Assembly (NCBI RefSeq): GCF_048771995.1
Contig: NC_133037.1
Location: 563,001 to 627,000 of the forward strand
DNA from: Taeniopygia guttata
Lineage: Eukaryota; Chordata; Aves; Passeriformes; Estrildidae
Length of the DNA: 64,000 nucleotides
Direction of reading: 5' to 3'
This document shows positions 21,401 through 33,400 of this stretch, in pieces; positions within the stretch are counted from its first letter, which is position 1; each line of letters opens with the position of its first letter. The position numbers and the translations under genes are program-made. Under the pieces are notes generated by a model. The model did not search any database. It saw only the letters and a list, made by a program, of their open reading frames with translations, and was not told where the DNA came from.

Positions 21401-24400
21401 GTGGGGGTAGTTGAGGCATCGAGCCAAGAAGCAAGTTATTGATCACTTGAACATTTTCTGGGCACTTGCTGTTTTCACTGCATTTGAATGTTTGTTTGTT
21501 TAGGTTTGTTTTGGGTTGTTTTTTTTTTTTTTTTCTTTTTCTTTCTTTTATAGGCAGTCTCGGAATCTGACCTGAAAAACAACCGGATTTTAGATGATCT
21601 AGTGAAGAGCTTTAATTCTGCAAGGTATGTCTGCAATTTTATGGCTGCTCTCTCTGGCTTGGCAGCTGGCAAGGTGTGACTGTGTGTGCCCCCAGGCTCA
21701 GAGCCCTGCCCAGGAACGGTGTGAGAACTGAGCAGAACAATTGTGGTGTCAAAGGTGAATGTTTACCCTTTGGAAAAATCCTGCAGTGTTCTGGCTGAAG
21801 GTTACTGTGCGCTCAGGTGATGTGGAGCCTTTACAAGCTTATTTTGGTTCTGCTTCTGGTTAGCTCCTCTGGAAGTTACAGTCTCTGCCAGTGTAGGAAG
21901 TCAATAGATACGTCAGGATTCTGTGGGGGAAATAATGGTGGCAAATATTTTCTTCAAGATCATTCCTGTGTGTGCAGGGGAGATTCTGTCCAGTGGTTAT
22001 GGTCACCTTGCAAGAGCGTTCTTTTGGTGAAGTCACTGGCTAGGAAAGATACAGGTATTGAAAGACTAAAAACATGAGTTTTCTTGAGTAAGGAAAGTAA
22101 TGGAATGCTGTGTTTTCAACTCGATCTTTTAGCTACTTTTCTGTTAGTTTTTAATTAATTTTTGAGCTTCACATCCCTTTAAAAGACAGGAACAACAGAA
22201 TAAATATGACTTGGTAAAATATCACAACTTGTATTACAACAGTAGATATAGAAAGCTCCTGGTATTATCTGGTTTCTTTTGATGAGAAGCTACTCAGTGA
22301 TTTGCTGGGAATTCTATGGATATTCCTGTCTCTGTAGGAGACAAATGCACTTTCATATTTTTCTCTGAAATTAACTTGAAGCTGGAAGTCGATGAGACTC
22401 TTGGCTTTGGAAGTGAAAAGAAACATAGTTCAGCTGATGGCTTTATTTCATGAGAGAATTTTTCTCTGATGAAGATCATAGAATGTAGATAGATCTAATC
22501 TTCCATATGACCACTACTAGATTTAATTGATTTATTTGAGTAATTTAAATCCTACAGTTCCCCTGTTTCAGCTTAAATTCTGATGCTTCCTAGTAATAAA
22601 TGGATTACTATTTTTTTGTTAATGCCTGATTGTGTGTGGAACAAGTAGTGCTGACTTGGATCCATTATGATATTGAATTTAAATGTTAATTTTTTTTGGA
22701 CTGCTTTAATGGATCAATATAAATCTTAGCAGTGAGAGTAGTTCAATAACCTTTCCTTTTGTGACTTGGAGTTCAGTCAATTTCTCAGATGGAGCTGGAG
22801 CAGTGGGGCTGTGGAGCCCCGTGGGGCTGTGGAGCCCAGTGTGGCCCGGGGGGAGGGAAGCAGTGCAGGTAGGGGTGGAAAGGCTGCCTGCTGCCTGCTC
22901 TGATGGCACAGACCCCTGCTCCTCTGTCCTGCTGATGTTGGTACAGGACAACATTCCGTGTTCCCCCTCCTCCATCTGCTTTGTTTCTCCTTGGCTGTCC
23001 CCAAAACCAAATCCACAGTCCGGCGGTGGAAGGGCTCAGCATGTTTGAAAGATCAAGTATGTTCTAACTTGACTCTGAGCCTTGCGTAGTTGGAGGTTTA
23101 TGAAAATCTTCTCAGCATTTCACAAAGTGCAAACCCATTTCTTAAGTCAGGCCTGGAGGGGAGGAAAATGGTAATGTTGGTGGCACTTAGCAGAGTGAAA
23201 GCTGTGCTCCAAGGTCAGCATGTGCAGGGAATGGGAATCATTCCAACCAGACAGAGCACTGATGCCATTTGTGCTCTGTCAGCATTAGGTGTTTGCAGGA
23301 TGAGCTGTGGGGGATGTCTGGGAATGCAGCTCCCTCCCTGTACAGAGGGTGGGCTCCTCATGGCCATGGATGTTTCTGCACAGAGGGTGGGCTCCTCATG
23401 GCCAGGGATGTTTCTGTACAGAGGGTGGGCTCCTCATGGCCATGGATGTTTCTGTACAGAGGGTGGGCTCCTCATGGCCATGGATGTTTCTGTACAGAGG
23501 GTGGGCTCCTCATGGCCAGGGATGTTTCTGTACAGAGGGTGGGCTCCTCATGGCCAGGGATGTTTCTGTACAGAGGGTGGGCTCCTCATGGCCATGGATG
23601 TTTCTGTGTGAAGGGAGAGGAGCAGTTCTGACCAGGCTCCGGTGGCTGTGGCTGTGCAGTGCCCTGCTGAAGGGCCCACCCTGAACCCCAGCAGGGCAGG
23701 AGCTTGGGGGGCATTGCCATGAGCACTTTTCTGTTCCCTCACCTGTCTGTGCTCTGGGGCAGAATTCATGGCTCTGGCCAGGAGAGGAAGATGAGGAGCA
23801 GTATTTGCACAAGCTGACCTTAATGAAGAGTTTTCTTATCAGTTGCAGTGAGGCCGGTGTCTTTAAAAATAACAGGTAACGATTTGTGTGAAGTGTAAAG
23901 AATTGATTTCATTGCCCTATACTAAAGAGATTATTTTGAGAAAATTTGTCAGTTTCTGCATCACCTTGTTTGAAAACTTAGCAACAGAAATTAAGAGTTA
24001 TACTTGCCTAAATAGAAAAGTAGTAGTCCTTGCTGAAAAGAATCTCTGGTGTTCTTCATCCATAGGGAAGAAAAATGTTTTTACTGTCAAGTTAATCTTT
24101 GTTTCCTAGTCAGGGTAACTCGACAGTGAGTCAGGGCTACTCTGATAGTGAGTCAGAGGAATAAACACATCGACTCTGGGTGCCTGAGAGAGCAGGTGCT
24201 GTCACTGCTGATACAGTGATTGAGCAGGACTGCAGGAGGAATTTTAAGGAGATATATTGCTTTTAGTGCAGTTGAGACTGTTCTGTGTGAGTTCTTCCTA
24301 GGAAGATTCACAGCTCTGTCTCTTCCATGGAATTTATTTATGTGGAAGCCCTAGATTCCCAGCAACTCTGCTTCATTGCTGCTTCAGCAATGGACAGGTA

Positions 24401-27400
24401 AACAGACTGTAAAATGGGCACCAGGAGCCTGATGAAGGACACTTGGTTTTTGTGGGTGTTACAGATCTGAAGGAAAAAAGTGGGAGGCTGTTTATGCTGT
24501 TGTTGAAGCAGAGGGAGGGTGCTGGAGGGGAGGATGTTAAGAAACCATCCATCTTCAGTTAAACAGGTGATTTTTAACCTCGCAGGAGGGTTTGGGTAGT
24601 GGCTGTTCTGCTGGATCTGGGCTCGCTGGCACCTGCTTGATTCATCTCTCAGCCTTCAAAGGGAAGGATGCTGCTCTGCTCATAAACTGAGCATTGTCAG
24701 CTGTGCTGCAGTTACTGCTTTGTGCCAGGAAGGTCCAATTCTCTCAGCCCCGAGCTCATAGCAGTCTGTTAAGTTCTTGAGAGTATCGCAGATAACACTG
24801 GGATCATACACAATATGCAGAGGCTTTTGAACATGATGTAGAACTGATTCTTGCCACAGGATCAGCTCCCAGGTGAGCTGGCCAGGCTGGTGATGGCAGA
24901 GGCTGGACCCCTCCATCACTGTGTGCTTTCTCTGGGCTTGCTGAATGATGGATGAGCTTCCAGGCTAGCCCTGCTTGTTCGAATCTCTCCAGTCACAGCT
25001 GTCAGAGTTTCTGGGTTAGTGAGAAAGTTGGGTAATGCACTCTGGTGCTGAGGGGGTGGGGGGCAGGTGACAGCGTTCTGTCAGAGAGCCCAGGGCTGTG
25101 CCAGGAGCATCCACTGTGCCCTTGCTCTTCTGTCCCTGGGCCTGCGGTTTGGGACCGTGAGATGTCATCACCCAGCTGCTCACGAGCCCAGGAAACCACA
25201 TTCTGGGAGAAGCCAGTGTGGGACTGCTCCCTCCTCTTTTGCCCTCAGTCCTTGCATTTTCACAGCCAGAAAAGAGCGTGTGTTGGCAAACAAGTGTTCA
25301 AGTTCTCCACAGCATCCAGTGTGCTAGCTGAACGTTTTCTCCTGGGTGCTTTAGGCAGCAGCTGTTGAATTTGGTGTTGGAAGCTCCCCCGGTTCCATCC
25401 CCCCCGGCCCACAGCCAGCGTCCGGCTGCCGAGAGCCACTGGAGTCCTGTTTCTCAGCCAGAGTCTGAAGAGGTGCCCGGCACTGACAGCTCCTTGAGAA
25501 AGGACAAAGTCTGCACCTCCACCAAGGCAGGTGGCCTGGCATGGACTGGTCTGAAGAGTTTCAAAACTGAGGAGCACCATGACCTGCACAGCACTTCTGC
25601 AGAGCTTGGTGGTAAAGACAGCAAAGTGACATCACAAGAGATTCCTGGGGGCACCGAAAGTCACGAAAAGCCTTCGACATCTGTGCTCAAAGGAGTCAGG
25701 AAAGGTGAGGTGTTTGATTTCTGGTTGTGTCCTGCTCTCTCCCCCACGTGTGGCTGGCTGTATGTGTTAGAGGACCCTCAGAACGGAGCACTCATCCATC
25801 CCCTCTCTCCTTGTGGTTCTGGTCTGTGCTGGCACGTTCAGCTCCTTCCCCTTTAACTGGCCCGTGCTCCCTTCACACCGCTGCCTGTGTGGGACAGCTC
25901 TGCTCCCAGCGTGTTTTCATGAGAAAGCTTGAGCTGCTGCCAAGGAATTAAACGGAATTCAGTGCTTATGGATTCCTTTGCTTTGTGTAACAACACTGAA
26001 AAACAATAGTTGTGCAACAGTCTTAGTAAAAATGAAGTAATTTCTCTTCTCCCTGCCCCTAATGACTAGACAGACACTGGCATTTGTTCTGCTCTTGTAT
26101 CCTTGAGCAGGTTATTTTATAATGTTGTTTGTTATTTGAGGAGTGAGCCTGAACTCAAAATGAGCATGGCAGCAGTTCTGTTAATATTTCTGTTCCCACA
26201 CTCCCAGAAGAGTCATCTGCATTACTCTTTTCTAATTCTAGAGAGTTAAGATGAATTTACTTTGAAGTATGAAAATGCTCATTTATACCAATCAACCACA
26301 ATAAAATGGCAGAACCCTCTTAGTTCTGATGTGCTGGCAGCCATCCTATTGACCTAGCTAAAAGCCTAAATTAAAACAAAACACCACGTAGGAGTACACC
26401 CCTGGTTCTTACTAGTTCAAATTTAGCTGTTGTTTTGTTTACTGATTTATTCATCTGGAACTCTGAAGTTCATATGTATTCATTAGCTGGATGAATCCTG
26501 GAAAGGAGCCACAGGAAACCTGCCGTGGTTTTACATCAGATCTGCTCGTGTTGTCAAGTTAAAACTCACATGGAATTTTACTGCTTGTTTATTTTTGGAC
26601 AATTAAAACTTTCCCATTCTGTGATCTTTTGGAATCTTTGAGCACGAATCACATGGAAATTATCTTCCACAAGTGCAAAGTAGCTGGTCAAGACAGACTC
26701 CTGCAGAAACAGCTGCAGTGAGAGGGTTTAGTGTTATTTGTTCCTGTTCTGAGAACTCACATGTAACTTCAGTGCAGTAACAGCTCAGGACTGGTGTGCT
26801 TTTTTACTGTCCCGACTATTGGTTTCTCAGAGGAAAGCATTTGCTCTTTGCTGTCATATCCACACCAGTGAATTCCTTCTCCCTTGCTTTCAGTGGAATG
26901 TCCTGTGTGTGAGGTTGCTGTTCTAGAGCAGTACATAAACAAACATCTGGATAGCTGCTTGGCCAGAGAGGAGAAGAAGGACAGCCTTCGAAGGTAAGGA
27001 GCAGCCCTGAGAGCTTCCAAACACACGTGGTGATGGGAGCACCGCTGAGCTGAGAGCTGTGTGTGCTGGGTGTAGTAGTAGTGCTTTGGGTTTGTTTCTG
27101 GCTTCCCTGCAGTGTACAGCGCTCTGAAATCACTGTGGGGATTGTCTCCCCTTGAGAAAGGCTGTGGGTTGCCAGCTCAATTGCTCTTTGGGTTTTAGTG
27201 GCAAGAAGACAGTGGCCAATGCTTTAAAAAATTCAGCACAGGGAGAACTTAGTCTGTGTGTTGTTCTTGTCACCTTTCTGCTCCCTGGCATTAAAATTCC
27301 CTTCAGATAATACTGATTCCCATTTTTCATTTGGCAAAGGAATTGCTTCCTTCGGTTCAGGTGCCAAGAGACATTTTCTTCAATAGCTGTCAAGTTAAAG

Positions 27401-30400
27401 GATAAAAATTGCACCTTTCTGTCCTCTCTGTGGGGCTCTTGAGGTTTCCTGAAGATCTGGATTTCCATAAGATTAATGCATTCCTTTGGCTCTGTGCCCC
27501 TGCCCCAGCATTGGTCACGGTCACCACATTCACATCAGAAGTGGAGTTGCAGTTTGTTTTACTTACAGCAGAAATTTAGGTTGTTGTTATTTCTGACTGA
27601 TGAGACTGAAGAACTGGGAGGATTTGTGCTTCAATGCTTGTTTTTCCAATTCCCCTGAACCCTGAATTGGAAAGTAATTTTATGGTAAAGCTCTTGTTTT
27701 GCCCAGTCATGCTTAGAGTGCAATCTTTAGGCTAAAGGACTTTCAAGATGAAAAAATGGTAAATGAATATTGAAATCTGATGTTACATTTAATTTCCATT
27801 CGGAGTGGTTTAGCGCTTTATCTGTTCTTAATAAATGGCAAAATAAGCCAGATCTGTCCTTGGTGTCACACCCATGTCCCTGACAGGATTTAAAGTTCTG
27901 CTTATTTAATCTCTAGGCTGCCTAGGCTTTGGCAGGGGTCACAGCGGCCACTGCCCCTGGGGACTGGCAGCTGTGGGCAGTGCTGGTCCCTGGCAGTGCC
28001 CGCTTCGTGCCCGTGCTGTGTGTGCTGCTGGCAGCACACCCCCGGTGCTTCTCTGGGGGTGTGAGCTCTGTTCAGCAGAACTGCTCCTTTAGCCCCCAGA
28101 GCTCCACACGGGTGATTCCAACATGTGAGTGTGCTGCCAGGGAACACCCTGTTTCTCAAGCCTGGGGAAACCCAACCAACATTAGGATTTAAACCTGTTG
28201 TGAGGTGTTTTCCTGGGGCTGGCTGCTGGAAAGCTGTCAACACACTTTTGGTCATGCTGCTGCTGAGCTGGAGTAGACACCAAGCTGCTGCAGGACTTTC
28301 AGAATATTTACTTTAATTATTCAGTGAAATTTTTTGTATTTCCCAAAAGAATCTGAAAAAAGCTTTCCTGAAGGGTGTATTGTGGTAATCCATCTTCTGT
28401 TTACCAGCCATGCTACAGGGCTGGTTGAGAGTAAATGAGCTATTGACAGTTTTTGTGTAAGATTTTGTTTTTTTAACCTTGAAATTTCAATATGATAAGT
28501 CAAAAGTGCTGAATAGTTTCCAAATAGATCTCTCATTTTCACAGTGGAAAGCTGTTAACTGCTCTCTAATCCGGAGTAATGCAGCTGAGCTCTATTTTGC
28601 TGCAGAAAGAAAAATGTCCAATTAAATGCTGTTTGTCTATGAATTACTGCAGTTGCAGAAGATAAATAAGGCTGCAGATGGGTTTTGGCCCCTTTGTTTT
28701 TCCTGGTTTGAGAGTATCTCACCAGGAGGTGTAGGGAAGCCTGAGCTAATTTGACAGGAGGAAATGTTCTGCTAATTTTAGGTGACAAAAGCTGTACCAG
28801 AACTTGTATTTTCTCTGGCAGTTTCCTGTAATTAAGATGTTTTCCTCAGCTGTGCCAGGATTGTTGAGTCCTGACAGAAAGCAGTGGAAAGCAGTACATT
28901 TTGGCTTTAGATGTTATTCCTCTGAGAGCACTGTTACTTATCTTTAATGTCTCTCTCTGTATCGCCAAACCACCGTTCTATTAGCTGGGAACTGCTGCCT
29001 TCAGGTACATGACTGTTTTTCTCAAAGACATTTTTCCAGAAAGCTGAAAAATCTCCTAATTTGAGTTTTGGCTTGATGTTCTAATAATTTTAGTATTTCT
29101 TCAGCTGATTCAGGTAAGCCATGGCCAGTACTAGGGTGGAAAACCCAAGTTTCTTTCATGTGTATGTTATCCTGAGTGGGTGAAGTACTCTTAAATAATT
29201 GTAAATAGTTGGATTTTCATAGGAGTATTCATTAAATAAGGTCTTTTTTGTTTTCCTTTGGCAGTTCTGATCACAAAAGGAAGCTGATGTCCAAAGTTGT
29301 TTATAACCTGCTGTCGGATCGAGATCTGAGGAAAAAGCTCAAGGAGCACGGTCTGTCTACCTCTGGCACCCGCCAGCAGCTCATCAAGAGACACCAGGAG
29401 TTTGTGCACATATACAACGCTCAGTGTGATTCCCTCAACCCCAAATCAGGTCAGTGAGAGGCTGCAGGGAGGTGCTGCAATCCCAAACCTTCAGTCTGCA
29501 TTTCCCCTGTGTTAGCTCTCGGGGTAGCACAGCACTGTTGGATTGCTAAAACCAAAACCAGGCACAAACCACAAAACCAAACCCAAAACTGGGCACTAAA
29601 TCCCAAAACCAGGCACAAACCAGGGGGGATTTATCTTGGTAAGTCAAGATCAGTGCAAAATACTGCTTTAGCCTGCTGGGGGTGCTGGCTGAGCCTTCTC
29701 TCAGTGCTGGCGGTGGATGCAGTGGCACCAGCCTCTGCCTGCTGGTGCAGAGGGAAGGAAGGGTTCTGGGCTGTGTGGCGTGCACTCCAGCTGCTCTCCC
29801 AGTCATGCCAGACTCCTCCTATGTTCAGCACAAAGGGGGAACTATTAAACCCACTCTGAAGATGCAGACATGCATTTCGGGTGGTAGCAGGGAGCCTGTG
29901 GAACACCAGTAGCTGAGCTTCTGAGGAAGCACAGGTGCCAAATTCCTGCAGTGTGCTTAAACCAGTTTGGAACAGGTTTTATTCTTTCACAGCTTAATGA
30001 GCTTTTGTTCTGCCTGCTTCACTGTATGGTGAAGTGTTTGTTTTAATAGCTGCCCACAGCTGCCTGGCAGTGCTGTGGACATGATGAAATCCAGAAAGAG
30101 ATTTGTAAAAGTAAATGGCAAAGTAAACTGTGCAGGGTTCTGCATAGCTGTGGCTCTAATTAAATGTTACAGTTATGTTGTCTATAGGCTTTGGCTGTGT
30201 CTGACAATTGGTGAAGTCAGTTGTAATTCCTCTGTGGGCTGTGGGCTTTCCTCTTGAGCCTGCACATGGTTCTGCTGCCCTGAGAGGTGGTTTGGGGGAC
30301 AAAGTAAGATAAACAATAGATGCAATTACTGTGTCTTCCATGGAAACATCCAGTGTAGAATGGAAAGTTTCTCTAAATGATGGCCTGTGTGCCACAAGCA

Positions 30401-33400
30401 CTGTCGTGTGCGGGAGGGAGGTTTGGTAGGATTTGGAAAGCATGTTTGCCTGGGGTTGGAGTCTGAGCTTTCCCTCTTGGGGGGCTAATGCTGTTTGTGC
30501 TTGAAATTCAGGGTAGTTTCAGTCTGTGCTGTTACAGCTTTTTATTATCCAACTCCTTATTCAGTGATCTCTTTCTTGTATTTCCAAACAGTTGCAGAGA
30601 TTGTTAAAGAGCTGGAAAAGAACGAGAAGATTCGGGTTCAGCTGGAGTGTAATAAACCTGGTGAAAATGTAAATGACTTGTCTTGGTTCTCTCAGAGGGG
30701 TGGCCAGCAGAAATGGGAATGTCTGCCTAGTGCTTTATTGTGGGAGTTCCCAGCTTGCATATTAGAATTCACATTTAGCATCCTGTAGTGAACCTGATTT
30801 TCTCACACCACACATTTGTCATGGGCAGACCTGGGTGCACTGCTGAGCTTTATGCCCAAACCCTTTAAGAAGAAGCAATTTTTTACTGCAATAAAAATTA
30901 TTGAGTAAAGTTCTCCTTGGCCATGCTGGAGTATTTTGACCTTCGATGGCAGTGTGGGGAATATTTTGCTTCCTAGAATTCTCTAGGATTTAGCTAGCAA
31001 ATTCCATGCTTCCCTATCAGCAATAGTGCCTGTTCTTTTCCCATGACATCTGATACTTTGGTGACTTTGAAGCCTGTTTGTTGCACAGTGGTAGGAAATA
31101 TTTTATGGCCCACATGTGCCACATGGGTGTTACATGGGCTGGCTTGGTCCTGGTGACTCGGTGGAAGCAGGGCAGGACACTGTGGATATGTTCTGGAAAT
31201 GAGGATTAAAGTGATGAGGTACTGAAAGCTGGGAGGGGAAAACAGTTACTTCTTCCAGTTTTAAGTCTGTAACTTCAAAGTCTGCAGTTTTATCATCTTT
31301 TTATTTATGTTAAAAACATTTGTGTGATTTCTGTAGAGCTTGACCTTCACAAAGGGCCAGACAGAGGAAGAAATAGATGAGATCCACACTGACTATCGTA
31401 AGTAACATGCAAATTTCACCTCATTTTGCTTTAAATCTATCTTCTTTTCCTTTGAGCTGAAATACATGCACTGATTGCCTCCAAAGGCTTCTCTATTTAT
31501 GCACTTTGTTCTTTCTGAGTGTCCTGCCATGCTTGCTGGCCATGAAAGCAGCAGAGCAGGGTGTGGGATGTGCTGTTGTGTGGTCACTGGGAGCCCTCTG
31601 CAGCAGAACTGCTCTGAAAGGCTTTCCTGAGCCCCCCAGGGCACTGCCTTCCTGCTCCTGCTTCTGTTTGCTTGGCCTGTTGTACGCATTTAGAACAAAA
31701 ATACATCAAATGCTGCCTTAATTTTTCACAGGCAGGTATTTGATTGAGTTTCAATTGCTAAAAGGCCATAGCTACAAAACTAATCACTTGGAGATCCTGA
31801 TAATCTCAAGTAGATTAACTGAAAATTGGAAAGTTAAAAAAATAGGAAAAAGGGGAAGGCAGAAAAGTATTTTAATGGGAAGATACAGTTTTAAAATTAA
31901 TAAAAAAATACTGACCAAAGAGACAAAGGGTAACTGGTGTCAGGTAATTATTTCTCATAAAATAAGGAAGAAATCATAAGCATGAAAAAAGAACTGTATG
32001 TTAGAATTCAAGAACAGTTTGAATTTAAAGAACTCTTATCAAATGCCATTATTTCACTGTAAACCAGATGGACTTTAAAAAGCTTTGTTATACAATGAAG
32101 GAATTTTTTTGCCCTTTTTTTTCCCTTTTATTTTACAGCATTTACACCCCAGACTCTTATTTCCCAGCTGAATTAATGAATGAACTGTGGTGTAAATTCT
32201 GAATAAAGACCCCCAAATGTATTTTTGTTCTGCTTTTCCATATGAAAAAACACACTGGGGCTGTGAACAGCCTTGGGGAAAGGCAGGACAAACTGGGAGA
32301 AAAGCACGTTTTTTCTGCTTCTTTGCACTTCCCCAGGCTCTTGGCAATTTGCATGTTGCACTGTTGGCATTTTTCTGCTGTTTCTGAAATAGCAATTAAT
32401 ACTTTGGCTTGATGAACCTGAGGGTGGGAGCTGGCTGGGAGCTCTGCCTGGCAGTTCCAGCCACTGTCATTTCCTTCTGCCCCACAGGACTTGGGGACAC
32501 CCTCAGCCCACTCTGCTTTTTTCATGGTCTCTATTTAAAGAGTTAAAAATCTACAGGAAAGGAAATACATCTGTGAAAAAAAAATTATTTAGTTGCCTTT
32601 TCTGCTTATAAATCTTTTTATTTGCCATGTTCTTAGGAGGTCTGCTGCTTTGTCCTGTGATTTAAATATTTGTCGTTCTGTCTGGGGCTGGTTTGCATTG
32701 CTGCAGTTGGTGGGCTGTGCTTGGGGTGTCGTTCAGCACCACAGTGATTTACAGCGTAGCTGAGCAGTGCTTGTGTGCCAGCACATTTCTTTTCCAAAAG
32801 CTTTGTAGTTCTGCCATGAGCCAGCACAACAAAAGATAGTAATGCTGGAAAAACTGAAGCGCCAGAGGAATTCCGTAATGAGAGTGCAGCAGCTCAGACA
32901 CGACATCTGGGACAGAACTTGCTTTTTATTAACAGAACTTTTGGCCTTATGTGGTGCTTTCAGCTACTCAGGGAAGGGGAGTCTGTGTCAAATCTGTTTC
33001 CTTCTGTGGGGCTGAACTTGGTGTTTTATCATAGAATACATCAAAGAATTTCTCCACTGGAAGGGTGGTCAGTTGTTGGAATGGGCTCCTCAGGGAGGTG
33101 ACCCAGTGCTTGACAGTCCTTTCTGAGAAGAAATTCCTGCTGGTGTCTGCCCTGAGCCTCCCCAGCCCAGCCTGGGGCCGTTCCCTCCTGTCCCTGTCCC
33201 TGGGAGCAGAGCCTGACCCACAGCTGGCTGCCCCTCCTGTCCCCCTCCTGGCCACGTTAGGTGACCCACAGCATCCTCTGGGCACACCAGGTATTGTCCC
33301 AGCCTCTGAGTAAAGCATTTGCAGTATCCAGCTTAAACAATTCCATTGCTTTGGCTGAGCACCAGAGGGGTGCTTAAAATGTGATTGAAAGTGCAGAGAG

